NCBI RefSeq assembly: GCF_050859025.1
Contig: NZ_CP138200.1
Span: 2,852,001 to 2,916,000, forward strand
Length of the DNA stretch: 64,000 nucleotides
DNA from: Wukongibacter sp050859025
Lineage (GTDB): Bacteria; Bacillota; Clostridia; Peptostreptococcales; Caminicellaceae
Direction: 5' to 3'
The first letter of the stretch is position 1; each line of letters starts with the position of its first letter. A program made the position numbers and the translations under genes. The notes beneath the pieces were generated by a model. The model made no database searches. It had not been told where the DNA came from and saw only the letters and a list, made by a program, of their open reading frames with translations. Positions 40,797 to 49,846 of this stretch are shown piece by piece.

Positions 40797-42638
40797 ATGG
40801 GAAAGGTAATAGGAATTGATTTAGGTACTACAAACTCATGCGTTTCAGTTTTAGAAGGAGGGGAACCAGTAGTAATCCCTAACGCTGAGGGAAATAGAAC
40901 TACACCTTCGATTGTGGCTTTTGCAAAGAATGGTGAAAGATTAGTAGGGGAAACTGCTAAAAGACAGGCTATAACAAATCCTGATAGAACAATAGCTTCA
41001 ATAAAAAGACATATGGGAACAGACTATAGCGTGAAAATAGACGATAAGGATTATTCACCTCAAGATATTTCCGCTATGATACTTATGAAATTAAAAACTG
41101 ATGCAGAGAGTTATCTTGGAGAAACAGTTACAGATGCTGTTATAACAGTTCCAGCATATTTTACAGACAGTCAAAGACAGGCTACTAAGGATGCAGGTAA
41201 GATAGCAGGCTTAAACGTTAGAAGAATCATCAACGAGCCTACTGCTGCTTCTTTAGCTTATGGTATAGATAAAGAAACTGATAGTCAAAAAATATTAGTA
41301 TTTGACTTAGGCGGTGGAACCTTTGACGTATCAATACTAGAGCTAGGAGATGGCGTATTTGAGGTTTTAGCTACAAATGGTAACAATCATCTAGGTGGAG
41401 ATGATTTTGATGAAGTAGTAATTAATTTCTTAGCAGAAGAATTTAAAAAGGAACATGGAATTGATCTACGTAATGACAACATGTCTTTACAAAGATTAAA
41501 AGATGCGGCTGAAAAGGCTAAAAAGGAATTATCATCGGTTCAAACAACAAATGTTAATTTACCGTTTATTACTGCTTCAGCAGCAGGACCGCTTCACTTA
41601 AATATCGACCTATCAAGATCTAAATTTGAGCAATTAGCTGCGCATCTTGTAGAAGCAACCTTAGAACCTACTAGAAAGGCTTTAAAGGATGCAGGTTTGG
41701 CATCTTCAGGTGTTGATAGAGTTATATTAGTTGGTGGTTCTACAAGAATCCCTGCTGTACAAAAAGCAATTAAAAATATAATTAACAAGGACCCATACAA
41801 GGGAGTAAACCCTGATGAATGTGTTGCAGTTGGTGCAGCTATTCAAGCGGGTGTATTGACTGGTGAAGTTCAAGACTTATTATTACTAGATGTTACTCCA
41901 TTATCATTAGGAATAGAAACATTAGGTGGAGTATTTACAAAGCTTATTGAAAGAAATACAACTATACCTTCTAAAAAGAGCCAGATATTCTCTACAGCTG
42001 CAGATAACCAAACAGCTGTTGATATTCACGTTCTTCAAGGTGAGAGACAAATGGCTGGTGATAATACAACACTTGGTAGATTCCAGCTTACAGGTATTCC
42101 ACCAGCTCCAAGGGGAATTCCTCAAGTTGAGGTTACATTTGATATAGATGCTAATGGTATAGCTCATGTATCTGCTAAGGATCTTGGAACTGGTAAGGAA
42201 CAAAACATTACAATTACTGCGTCTACGAACCTGTCCGATGATGAAATTGAAAAGAAGGTTAAGGAAGCAGAAAAGTTTGCAGAAGAGGATAAGAAGAAGA
42301 AAGAGTCAATTGAAGCTAAAAATAAAGCCGATTCATTATTATATGAAACAGAAAAGGCTCTTAAAGAACATGGTGACAAGATTTCTGCTGAAGAGAAGTC
42401 ACAAATTGAAGAAAAATTAGAAGCTTTAAAGAAAGCTTTGGAGTCAGATAATACAGAAGAAATTAATAAAGCTGCTGAAGAGCTTACAAATGCTTTCCAT
42501 GTCTTAGCTCAAAAAATGTATCAACAAGCAGGACCACAGGGAGAAGCGGCAAATCCAGGTGAGCAGTCAGAACAAGCTAATGATGATAATGATGATGTTG
42601 TTGATGCTGATTATGAAGTTGTAGACGATGACAAATAG
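40797..42638 (+). CDS. dnaK: Chaperone DnaK (Hsp70)
   Basis: 613 residues, ATG 40797 after AAGGAGG. The ATPase domain has IGIDLGTTNSCVSV, FDLGGGTFDVS and VILVGGSTRIPAVQ; the linker is DLLLLDVTPLSLGIET; the substrate-binding domain and helical lid follow, ending in an acidic tail (DDNDDVVDADYEVVDDD). The Gram-positive form lacks the extra ATPase-domain insertion of E. coli DnaK. It follows grpE after a 230-bp structured spacer. Confidence 0.98.
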   Translation: MGKVIGIDLGTTNSCVSVLEGGEPVVIPNAEGNRTTPSIVAFAKNGERLVGETAKRQAITNPDRTIASIKRHMGTDYSVKIDDKDYSPQDISAMILMKLKTDAESYLGETVTDAVITVPAYFTDSQRQATKDAGKIAGLNVRRIINEPTAASLAYGIDKETDSQKILVFDLGGGTFDVSILELGDGVFEVLATNGNNHLGGDDFDEVVINFLAEEFKKEHGIDLRNDNMSLQRLKDAAEKAKKELSSVQTTNVNLPFITASAAGPLHLNIDLSRSKFEQLAAHLVEATLEPTRKALKDAGLASSGVDRVILVGGSTRIPAVQKAIKNIINKDPYKGVNPDECVAVGAAIQAGVLTGEVQDLLLLDVTPLSLGIETLGGVFTKLIERNTTIPSKKSQIFSTAADNQTAVDIHVLQGERQMAGDNTTLGRFQLTGIPPAPRGIPQVEVTFDIDANGIAHVSAKDLGTGKEQNITITASTNLSDDEIEKKVKEAEKFAEEDKKKKESIEAKNKADSLLYETEKALKEHGDKISAEEKSQIEEKLEALKKALESDNTEEINKAAEELTNAFHVLAQKMYQQAGPQGEAANPGEQSEQANDDNDDVVDADYEVVDDDK

Positions 42639-42720
42639 GATGTAAGGTTGCTCAAAAAGGTTCTAGCTCAAAGAATACTAGAATTGATTTTTGAAGGCAT
42701 AGCATTTTGTTAACAATTTA

Positions 42721-42745
42721 AAAGGCACCCTTCTGGGTGCCTTAT
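42721..42745 (+). terminator. Hairpin after dnaK
   Basis: AAGGCACCC - TTCT - GGGTGCCTT with a weak following TATAG; probably a partial terminator or processing site between dnaK and dnaJ. Confidence 0.65.
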
Positions 42746-42879
42746 AGTTGAATTAAGATATAATGGCTTTAGTGATATAGAAATAAAAGTACAGTTCAAA
42801 GGGTTTTTCTTGAAACTTAGAGCTTGTTGCTTGAAACTCTATAAATACTCACCAACCATAAAAGAAAGGCGGTAACTAA

Positions 42880-44028
42880 GTGAGTAAGAGAGATTATTAC
42901 GAGATTTTAGGTATTGATAAGGGTGCCGACGATGCGGCAATAAAAAAGGCTTTTAGAAAGCTTGCTATGAAGTATCACCCTGATAAAAATCCCGACAATA
43001 AAGAAGCTGAGCAAAAATTCAAAGAAATAAATGAAGCCTACGAGATTTTAAGTAATAAAGAAAAGAGAAATATGTACGATCAATTTGGTCATGCAGGAGT
43101 AAATGGTAATGGTCAAGGTGGCTTCGGTGGAGGCGGAGGCTTCTCAGGATTTGGCGGGTTTGAAGATATATTTGGTGATATTTTTGACATGTTTGGTGGT
43201 GGAGGGGGATTCTCATCGGGTAGAAGAAGAAACCGACCACAAAAAGGTCCTGATATAAAGGTTCAGGTTAGTTTAGCCTTTGAAGAGGCAGCCTTTGGAG
43301 TGGAAAAAGAGATCGAAATTTCCAGACATGAAGAATGTGAAAAATGTAATGGAACTGGCGCAAAGGCTGGAGCAGGTAAAAGAACCTGTCATAAGTGTGG
43401 TGGGACTGGAGAGGTAAGATATACTCAAAGAACACCTTTAGGTTCATTTGTAAATGTTAGAACCTGTGATACCTGTCATGGTGAAGGCGTAATAATAGAA
43501 TCTCCTTGCGAAAAATGTAACGGGCAAGGTAAGATAAGGAGAAACAAGAAAATAAGCGTAAAAATCCCCGCTGGTGTAGATAATAATTCAGTCATAACCC
43601 TTAGAGGGGAAGGAGAGCCTGGAATCAAAGGAGGGCCTTCTGGGGACTTATATATTGTAATTAGAATGCTTCCACATAAAATATTCAAAAGAGATGGTTA
43701 TGATATTATTTGCGAAATGCCTATAACCTTTGTTCAAGCGGCACTTGGAGACGAAATAGTAGTTCCAACCCTAGATGGAAGAGTAAAATACAACATTGCT
43801 GAGGGAACTCAAAGTGGTACAGTATTTAGATTAAAGGGTAAGGGTGTTCATATTCTTAATGGAAATGGAAGAGGAGATCAATACGTTAAGGTAATGGTTG
43901 AGACTCCTAAGAGGTTAAATGACGAACAAAAAGATATACTAAAAAGGTTTGCAGAAGTAATGGGAGAAGACGTTCACGAACAAAGAAAATCCTTTTTTGA
44001 TAAGGTAAAGGACGTTTTCGGTATATAG
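42880..44028 (+). CDS. dnaJ: Chaperone DnaJ (Hsp40, type I)
   Basis: DnaK co-chaperone, 382 residues, GTG 42880 after AAAGGCGG. J domain with KYHPDKNPD (HPD motif), then a Gly/Phe-rich linker (residues ~75-115), then four zinc repeats CEKCNGTG, CHKCGGTG, CDTCHGEG and CEKCNGQG, and the substrate-binding C-terminal domain (GPSGDLYIVIRM). Complete type I DnaJ. Confidence 0.98.
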   Translation: MSKRDYYEILGIDKGADDAAIKKAFRKLAMKYHPDKNPDNKEAEQKFKEINEAYEILSNKEKRNMYDQFGHAGVNGNGQGGFGGGGGFSGFGGFEDIFGDIFDMFGGGGGFSSGRRRNRPQKGPDIKVQVSLAFEEAAFGVEKEIEISRHEECEKCNGTGAKAGAGKRTCHKCGGTGEVRYTQRTPLGSFVNVRTCDTCHGEGVIIESPCEKCNGQGKIRRNKKISVKIPAGVDNNSVITLRGEGEPGIKGGPSGDLYIVIRMLPHKIFKRDGYDIICEMPITFVQAALGDEIVVPTLDGRVKYNIAEGTQSGTVFRLKGKGVHILNGNGRGDQYVKVMVETPKRLNDEQKDILKRFAEVMGEDVHEQRKSFFDKVKDVFGI

Positions 44029-44065
44029 AGGATGTCTCAAAAATGCATTTTGAAACATCTGGGGG
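44029..44065. repeat. Mini family C palindrome
   Basis: GGATGTCTCAAAAATG faces CATTTTGAAACATC, the two ends of family C joined with almost no centre. It follows the dnaJ stop codon directly. Confidence 0.6.
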
Positions 44066-44106
44066 CTGAACTCATAAGATGATTTTATGAGACAGCCCCT
44101 TTTTTT
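44062..44106 (+). terminator. dnaJ terminator
   Basis: GGGGCTG and TCATAA pair with TTATGA and CAGCCCC, followed by TTTTTTT. Confidence 0.93.
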
Positions 44107-44178
44107 AAAAATTCTTTGTAATACACCAAACCTTCGGGTATAATAAACTTTGAAAAAGCTTGCTATGGAGGGTAAAAA

Positions 44179-45132
44179 ATGAAATGGTATGAAGTTAAGA
44201 TTAAAACAACAAGTGAAAAAGTAGATGGAATATGCGATATTCTTTATGATGTAGGTGTGGGTGGAGTAGCCATTGAAGACCCAAAGGATATAGTTAACAA
44301 TATGAAAGAAGAAACTAGCTGGGACTATTTTGATATAAATTCCCTAGACATTGATCAAGAATGTGCTGTTGTAAAGGGTTATCTTCCAGAAAGTGAAGAT
44401 TTAGACAAGAAAGTAGAATTTATTAAAAAAAATGTACATAACCTTAATCAAGGCCAAGAAAAAAATGAAGTTGACCAAATAACAATTGCAGAGGTTTATG
44501 AAGAGGATTGGGCGAATTCTTGGAAAAAATACTATAAGCCTAAGAAAATTGGTCAGAAAATTGTTGTAAAGCCAACTTGGGAAGAATATATACCTAATGA
44601 AGGAGAAAAAATAGTTGAATTAGATCCTGGAATGGCATTTGGAACAGGTACCCATGAAACTACGACGATGTGTACTAGATTACTAGAGAAATATGTAAAG
44701 GATGAGAGTACGGTTTATGATATCGGATGTGGTAGTGGAATTCTTTCCATAGTAGCTGCTAAGCTCGGAGCAAAGGAAGTAACGGGAGTAGATATTGATG
44801 AAGTAGCCTACAAGGTTTCTAAATCCAATGTAGAATTAAACTCTGTGAAGGATATTGTTGAGATAAAGCATGGTAATCTAATGGATGTTATAGGTGGCAA
44901 GGCTGATATTGTAGTCGCTAATATTATTGCTGAAATTATAAAGCTTCTATCAAAGGATATTGGTATATTCATGAAACCTGAAGCAAAGTTCATTGCCTCT
45001 GGTATTATATTAGATAAGGTTGATGAAGTGGCTCAGGAGTTAGGTAAAAATGGACTGAAGGTAATAACCATTGAAAGATTAGGTGAGTGGGCTGCCATAG
45101 TATCTGAAAAAGCAGGGGATAAGAATGAATAG
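44179..45132 (+). CDS. prmA: Ribosomal protein L11 methyltransferase PrmA
   Basis: Trimethylates ribosomal protein L11. 317 residues; ATG 44179 after GGAGGG. The N-terminal substrate domain (MKWYEVKIKTTSEKVDGICDIL) is followed by the linker with EEDWANSWKKYYKP and the methyltransferase domain: PGMAFGTGTHETT, SAM motif YDIGCGSGILSIVAAKLGA and the catalytic IVVANIIAEII. It follows dnaJ, as in Bacillus, and its last codons overlap the start of rsmE. Confidence 0.96.
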   Translation: MKWYEVKIKTTSEKVDGICDILYDVGVGGVAIEDPKDIVNNMKEETSWDYFDINSLDIDQECAVVKGYLPESEDLDKKVEFIKKNVHNLNQGQEKNEVDQITIAEVYEEDWANSWKKYYKPKKIGQKIVVKPTWEEYIPNEGEKIVELDPGMAFGTGTHETTTMCTRLLEKYVKDESTVYDIGCGSGILSIVAAKLGAKEVTGVDIDEVAYKVSKSNVELNSVKDIVEIKHGNLMDVIGGKADIVVANIIAEIIKLLSKDIGIFMKPEAKFIASGIILDKVDEVAQELGKNGLKVITIERLGEWAAIVSEKAGDKNE

Positions 45133-45883
45133 ATTTTTTGTAAATATCGAAAATATTTTAGAGGATGAGCAAAAAATAGTAATAGATGAGATAGAGGACA
45201 TAAAGCACATTACTAAGGTACTTAGACTCAATGTAGGTGATGAAATAGAAATATGTGATAAAGCTAAGCTTGACTATAGAGGGACTATTTCAACCTTAGA
45301 TAGAAATCAGGTTGTATGTGATATAGTAGAAAAGAATATATCTAAAGCAGAGGCTCCTGTAGAAATAATCTTGTTTCAAGGGATACCTAAAGGGAGCAAG
45401 ATGGATTTAATTATTCAAAAAGGTGTAGAAATAGGGCTTAATAAAATAGTACCGTTTACTTCTGAGCGGTGTGTTGTTAAGATTAAGGACAGGAAGTCTG
45501 AGGACAAGAAGATAGAGAGATGGCAAAAAATAGCCAGTGAAGCTGCGAAACAATGTAAAAGAGGTATAATACCTAAAATTGAAGATGTCGTTGATATTTC
45601 TAATCTTAGGGATATTTTGACTACTTTTGATATGGTGATTATGCCCTATGAAGAAGAAAAGAATAGTGGTTTAAGAAGGGCTGTTACTAGCAGGGAAAAT
45701 GTAAAAAAAATCGGTATAGTTATTGGACCAGAAGGTGGATTTACAAGTGAAGAGGTCATGCAGGCTAAGGAGTGGGGATGTCTGCCGGTTAGCTTAGGAC
45801 CGAGAATACTTAGAACTGAAACAGCAGGACTAGTCACTGCCAGTATAGTTATGTACGAATTAGGAGACCTAGGAGGTAATTAA
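45125..45883 (+). CDS. rsmE: 16S rRNA (uracil-1498-N3) methyltransferase RsmE
   Basis: 252 residues, ATG 45125 overlapping prmA by 8 bp. N-terminal PUA-like domain (NRFFVNIENILEDEQ, HITKVLRLNVGDEIEI) and a SPOUT knot domain with GSKMDLIIQKGVEIGL, ERCVVK, EAAKQCKRGIIP, IGPEGGFTSEEV and LGPRILRTETA. Translationally coupled with prmA. Confidence 0.96.
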   Translation: MNRFFVNIENILEDEQKIVIDEIEDIKHITKVLRLNVGDEIEICDKAKLDYRGTISTLDRNQVVCDIVEKNISKAEAPVEIILFQGIPKGSKMDLIIQKGVEIGLNKIVPFTSERCVVKIKDRKSEDKKIERWQKIASEAAKQCKRGIIPKIEDVVDISNLRDILTTFDMVIMPYEEEKNSGLRRAVTSRENVKKIGIVIGPEGGFTSEEVMQAKEWGCLPVSLGPRILRTETAGLVTASIVMYELGDLGGN

Positions 45884-47188
45884 GTGAAAAAAGTAGCTTT
45901 TTATACTTTAGGGTGCAAGGTCAATCAATATGATACTGAGGCTATGATAGAGATTTTTGAAAAGAAAGGCTACGAAGTGGTCGAAAACGATGAAGTAGCA
46001 GATGTATATGTTATTAATACTTGTACGGTAACAAATTTAGGGGATAGAAAATCAAGACAATTTATTAGAAGATCTAAGAAAAAGAATCCAGACTCCATAA
46101 TTGTAGTTGTTGGCTGTTATGCTCAGACAGCATCAGAAGAAGTTATGAACATTGAAGGTGTAAACCTAGTCCTTGGAACAAACGAGCGAAGTAGAATTGC
46201 TGAGTTGGTTGAATCCATAAATAGGGATGAAAAAATTAACTATGTGGATAATATTATGAAGGTCAAAGAATTTGAGGAGTTATCTATAGAAAAGGTTATG
46301 GGGAAAACTAGAGCATTTCTAAAGATTCAAGAGGGATGTAATCAATACTGCTCATATTGCATAATCCCATATGCTAGGGGTCCAATAAGAAGCAGGAAGC
46401 TTGGCAATATAATATCAGAGGTGAAAAGACTATCGGATAACGGATTTAAGGAGATAGTTTTAACGGGTATTCATATAGCATCTTATGGAAAGGATCTAGG
46501 TGATACTTCACTTATAGATGTAATTAAAGAGGTTCATAGTGTAGAGGGGATTGAAAGAATAAGACTAAGCTCTGTGGAGCCCAATTTGCTAAGTGATGAA
46601 TTTATAAATGAGATAAAGGCTTTACCAAAGTTCTGTGAGCATCTACATCTATCTTTGCAGAGTGGTTCTGATGAAACCTTAAAAAGAATGAATAGAAAAT
46701 ATGATACGGCGGGTTATAGAAGGATAGTAAAAAACCTTAGAAGAGAGATACCGGATATAGCTATTACTACTGATATTATAGTTGGTTTTCCAGGGGAAAC
46801 TGAAGAGGAGTTCAATGATACATTTGAATTTGTAAAGGAGATGGCATTTAGCCAAATTCATGTTTTTAAATATTCTCCTAGAAATGGGACTCCGGCTGCT
46901 AAATTTGAGGAGCAGGTTTCTGGGGATATTAAGAATATTAGAAGTGAAAAAATAATAAAATTAGGTAATGAATTAATGGATTCATATAGAAGGAAATTTG
47001 TTGACAAGGAATTGAATGTTCTGTTTGAAAATCATTATGGAAATGATAGGAATATGATTGAGGGCTTAACGGAAAACTATATAAGAGTTGCTACCTTCGG
47101 TGAAGAAAAATATATAGGAAAAATAATGAAAACTAAGATTGCTAAATTAGATACTGATATAATGATGGGTGAAATAATAGAATTTTGA
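45884..47188 (+). CDS. mtaB: tRNA (t6A37-C2)-methylthiotransferase MtaB
   Basis: Converts t6A37 to ms2t6A37 in tRNA. 434 residues; GTG 45884 begins directly after the rsmE stop, with GGAGG upstream. The N-terminal UPF0004 domain carries its cluster Cys in TLGCKVN, NTCTVT and VGCYAQ; the radical SAM motif is EGCNQYCSYCIIPYARGP; a TRAM domain ends the protein. The ALGCKVNQ-type N-terminus and neighbourhood fit MtaB rather than MiaB or RimO. Confidence 0.95.
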   Translation: MKKVAFYTLGCKVNQYDTEAMIEIFEKKGYEVVENDEVADVYVINTCTVTNLGDRKSRQFIRRSKKKNPDSIIVVVGCYAQTASEEVMNIEGVNLVLGTNERSRIAELVESINRDEKINYVDNIMKVKEFEELSIEKVMGKTRAFLKIQEGCNQYCSYCIIPYARGPIRSRKLGNIISEVKRLSDNGFKEIVLTGIHIASYGKDLGDTSLIDVIKEVHSVEGIERIRLSSVEPNLLSDEFINEIKALPKFCEHLHLSLQSGSDETLKRMNRKYDTAGYRRIVKNLRREIPDIAITTDIIVGFPGETEEEFNDTFEFVKEMAFSQIHVFKYSPRNGTPAAKFEEQVSGDIKNIRSEKIIKLGNELMDSYRRKFVDKELNVLFENHYGNDRNMIEGLTENYIRVATFGEEKYIGKIMKTKIAKLDTDIMMGEIIEF

Positions 47189-47335
47189 TAAGGAAAGATA
47201 ATTTAACTTTAGATACGATTTTGCCGATACTATATTAGAAATTAGCAAATTTTTCTAAGTAATAAGCAGGAATTTATAATTTCCTGTTGAAATACTATGT
47301 TGAAGCATATTAAAGCTGCGAAGGAGGTGCTAAAG

Positions 47336-47677
47336 ATGGACTGTATTTTCTGTAAAATAGTAAATAAGGAAATTCCATCAGAAATAGTATATGAAGATGA
47401 TAAGATAGTAGCATTTAAGGATATTTCTCCTGCTGCACCAACTCACATATTATTTATTCCGAAAAAACATGTGGATTCTGTAAACTTTTTGAATGACGAA
47501 CATATAGATTTAGTAGGAGAGATATTTCTTAGAATAAAAGAAGTGGCAAAGGAACTCAAGATAGCCGATGAGGGCTATAGAATAGTTAATAATTGCGGTG
47601 ATTTAGGTGGTCAAACGGTAAATCACTTACATTTTCATTTAATTGGTGGAAGACAAATGCAATGGCCTCCCGGTTAA
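47336..47677 (+). CDS. HIT family nucleotide hydrolase (HinT-like)
   Basis: 113 residues from ATG 47336, eight bases after AAGGAGG; a longer ATG reading at 47297 has no site. Cys in DCIFCKIVNKEIPSE, then APTHILFIPKKHV, and the catalytic histidine triad in NHLHFHLIGG. Likely a purine nucleoside phosphoramidase. It sits between mtaB and rpsU, as in other Clostridia. Confidence 0.95.
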   Translation: MDCIFCKIVNKEIPSEIVYEDDKIVAFKDISPAAPTHILFIPKKHVDSVNFLNDEHIDLVGEIFLRIKEVAKELKIADEGYRIVNNCGDLGGQTVNHLHFHLIGGRQMQWPPG

Positions 47678-47799
47678 ACTTAACTTATAAATATATGATT
47701 TGAAAACTATTGTAGCCTTCTGTTTACAAGGTGCTTAACAAATATAAATGCTTGTTCTAAGATTTGGCGAAGGTCTTGTAAAAAAAGTTGGATAAATAA

Positions 47800-47852
47800 T
47801 TTCAAACATTAAATGAATAATATGGTTAAATCTTATTCATTTAATGTTGAAA
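47800..47852. terminator. Long hairpin that overlaps the rpsU promoter
   Basis: TTTCAAACATTAAATGAATAA (47800-47820) and TTATTCATTTAATGTTGAAA (47833-47852) are inverted, with one bulged A. The last six bases, TTGAAA, are also the -35 of the next promoter. AT-rich and without a T-run, so it is only a possible terminator. Confidence 0.5.
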
Positions 47853-47875
47853 TATTTATGATATTAATGTATAAT
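47847..47875 (+). promoter_or_regulatory. Sigma-A promoter of rpsU
   Basis: TTGAAA (47847-47852), 17 bp, TATAAT (47870-47875); transcription would begin near 47882, leaving a leader of about 90 nt. Confidence 0.85.
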
Positions 47876-47881
47876 AGCTTA

Positions 47882-47970
47882 GTACACGAGTACTCCTCTG
47901 TGATTTATAGCGTAGAAATGCTATAGACACAGCAACACTGTACTATATCAGAGGAGGGGGGGAAATTTAG
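47882..47970 (+). promoter_or_regulatory. rpsU leader, candidate Shine-Dalgarno-sequestering structure
   Basis: CTCCTCTG (47893-47900) is perfectly complementary to CAGAGGAG (47949-47956), the upstream half of the unusually long ribosome-binding site GAGGAGGGGGG (47951-47961). Between them TATAGC and GCTATA (from 47907) form a second hairpin, extended by GTG/CAC-type pairs; AGTAC and GTACT can pair as well. The fold would hide the site, as in autogenous control of ribosomal protein genes. Confidence 0.6.
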
Positions 47971-48153
47971 ATGTCAAAGGTAAAAGTAAGAGATAATGAA
48001 TCATTAGATCAAGCACTTAGAAGATTTAAAAGAGAATGCTCTAAATCTGGAGTTATGTCTGAGGTTAAAAAAAGAAGACATTACGAAAAGCCAAGTGTAA
48101 AACGTAAAAAGAAAGCGGAAGCTGCAAAAAGAAAAAAAACTAAAAGATTCTAA
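47971..48153 (+). CDS. rpsU: 30S ribosomal protein S21
   Basis: 60 residues, extremely basic (ESLDQALRRFKRECSKSG, then VKRKKKAEAAKRKKTKRF). Full length. S21 is among the last proteins to join the 30S subunit and contacts the anti-Shine-Dalgarno region, so a leader with a hidden Shine-Dalgarno is of interest. It is followed after 22 bp by yqeY. Confidence 0.97.
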   Translation: MSKVKVRDNESLDQALRRFKRECSKSGVMSEVKKRRHYEKPSVKRKKKAEAAKRKKTKRF

Positions 48154-48175
48154 GACGATTTGAAGAGGTGAGAGT

Positions 48176-48616
48176 ATGTCCCTCAAAGATAAATTGATGC
48201 AAGATCTGAAAGTTGCTATGAAAGAGAAGGATAAGATTAAGAAATCCGTTATTACTATGATAAGAGCTTCTATCAAGCAATATGAAGTCGATAATAGGAC
48301 TGATATTGATGAAGAAGGAATAATGGAGTTAATCGCAAAACAGCTAAAGCAAAGAAGGGATGCCATAATAGAATTTGAAAAGGGCAACCGTCAGGACTTA
48401 GTAGAAGAAACTCAAAAAGAAATTGAAGTTCTTTTAGGCTACCTTCCAAAGCAGCTTACAGAAGATGAAATCAGAGAAATTGTAAAATCTACCATTGATG
48501 AATTAGGAGCGCAGGGCCCTAAGGATATGGGTAAGGTTATGGGTGCTTTAATGCCAAAGCTTAAAGGAAAAGCCGATGGTAAATTAGTATCAAAAGCAGT
48601 TAAAGAATTATTATAA
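48176..48616 (+). CDS. yqeY: YqeY/GatB-like domain protein
   Basis: 146 residues, with GAAGAGGTGAG before ATG 48176. The family pattern SLKDKLMQDLKVAMKEKD, LIAKQLKQRRDAIIEFEKG, EIEVLLGYLPKQLTEDEI and GKVMGALMPKLKGKADGK is complete. It resembles the C-terminal tRNA-binding tail of GatB; the cellular role is unclear. It is in an operon with rpsU. Confidence 0.95.
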   Translation: MSLKDKLMQDLKVAMKEKDKIKKSVITMIRASIKQYEVDNRTDIDEEGIMELIAKQLKQRRDAIIEFEKGNRQDLVEETQKEIEVLLGYLPKQLTEDEIREIVKSTIDELGAQGPKDMGKVMGALMPKLKGKADGKLVSKAVKELL

Positions 48617-48620
48617 AGGC

Positions 48621-48653
48621 AAACTGTCTATATTTTATATAGGCAGTTTTTTT
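48621..48653 (+). terminator. rpsU-yqeY terminator
   Basis: AAACTGTCTATAT and ATATAGGCAGTTT around TTTT, followed by TTTTT. Confidence 0.88.
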
Positions 48654-48723
48654 ATTGTGTAAATAAGTCTATTTTAAAAGTAAACTACATATAATTTTAT
48701 GAATAACCTTAAGGAGGAAGCTT

Positions 48724-49839
48724 ATGATAATAGTTGTACCCAGAAAAAAGTTCCTTCTTTTTTCAGTTGGGATAGTACTTTTAATTATAATTTTATTCTT
48801 AACTTATGGGATGTGGGGTTCTTTGATTGTAGAGACTTTTAATCCTGAGAAGGATGAGGCAGAGTTAATAATAAAGGACTATTTCGATTTAAGAAATGAT
48901 GCATTGATAGAAGGAGATATTGATACTGTTGCTTCGCTATATGATAGAAGTCATAAGTATGGGATATGGGCGTATGAACATGAAAAGAAAAAGCTTGAAT
49001 ATATAAAGAAATGGTCCGACAAGCAAGGGGTCAAGATATACGATGTTAAGAGTTTAATAAAGGTTACGGGCAAGAAAAAGAGAGAGGATGGGCATAGAGT
49101 TAATTTTACTGCATCTACGGAATATTGGTATTATTATAATAATCAACTCAAAAGAAGAAATATGTTTAGAATAGGTACCTACCATTCTATTGATATAAAA
49201 AAGGTTGATGGCATATGGAAGATATCCCGTGAGTGGTATACTGATCCGTTTGCTGATTCACTTCATATTAATGGAATGAAGAGCGGTGAAATTACAGAGT
49301 ATATTTTAAGTCAAAATAAGAGCGACTATAAGGTTACTAATGAGAGAAGATTGAAGGCTATGGAGTATGCAGACAGGTATTGTGGAGCTGCATCCGATGA
49401 AGAGTATGGATTAAAGTATAATAAAAAATATAAAAACTATAATCCTCTTGGCGGTGATTGTGCAAACTTTGCTTCACAAATTTTATATGAGGGTGGAAAC
49501 TTTAGAATGACAGGTTCATGGAAGTATGGTAGAGGAGCTACAAGAGCATGGGTCAATGCACAGGGGTTTAAAGACTATATGCTCTATAGCGGTAGAGCAT
49601 CCAAGGTAGCCTATGGAAGCTATGAAAAGGTATTAAAAGCTTCGTATAAACTGCTTCCTGGAGACTTTATAGCCTATGAAAAGAATGGAAAGGTAACACA
49701 TATTTCTGTGGTTTCAGGAGCAGACTCCAGAGGATATGCCTATGTACATAGTCATAATACTGATAGATATAGAGTTCCTTGGGATCTCGGATGGAGTAAT
49801 AAAGGTATTAAGTTCTGGCTTGTTCGAGTACATTATTAG
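48724..49839 (+). CDS. Membrane-anchored protein with amidase_6 (NlpC/P60-like) domain
   Basis: 371 residues; ATG 48724 after AAGGAGG. One N-terminal anchor (FLLFSVGIVLLIIILFLTYG). Residues ~40-190 form an NTF2-like outer domain (KDEAELIIKDYFDLRNDALIEGD). From about 210 the putative amidase domain: RLKAMEYADRYCG, NPLGGDCANFASQILYEGG (catalytic Cys), then LLPGDFIAYEKNGKVTHISVVSG (His) and HSHNTDRY, the order of Amidase_6 proteins. It is likely to act on the cell wall or a peptide outside the membrane, possibly during sporulation given the location next to yqfC. It has its own terminator. Confidence 0.88.
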   Translation: MIIVVPRKKFLLFSVGIVLLIIILFLTYGMWGSLIVETFNPEKDEAELIIKDYFDLRNDALIEGDIDTVASLYDRSHKYGIWAYEHEKKKLEYIKKWSDKQGVKIYDVKSLIKVTGKKKREDGHRVNFTASTEYWYYYNNQLKRRNMFRIGTYHSIDIKKVDGIWKISREWYTDPFADSLHINGMKSGEITEYILSQNKSDYKVTNERRLKAMEYADRYCGAASDEEYGLKYNKKYKNYNPLGGDCANFASQILYEGGNFRMTGSWKYGRGATRAWVNAQGFKDYMLYSGRASKVAYGSYEKVLKASYKLLPGDFIAYEKNGKVTHISVVSGADSRGYAYVHSHNTDRYRVPWDLGWSNKGIKFWLVRVHY

Positions 49840-49846
49840 TATATAT

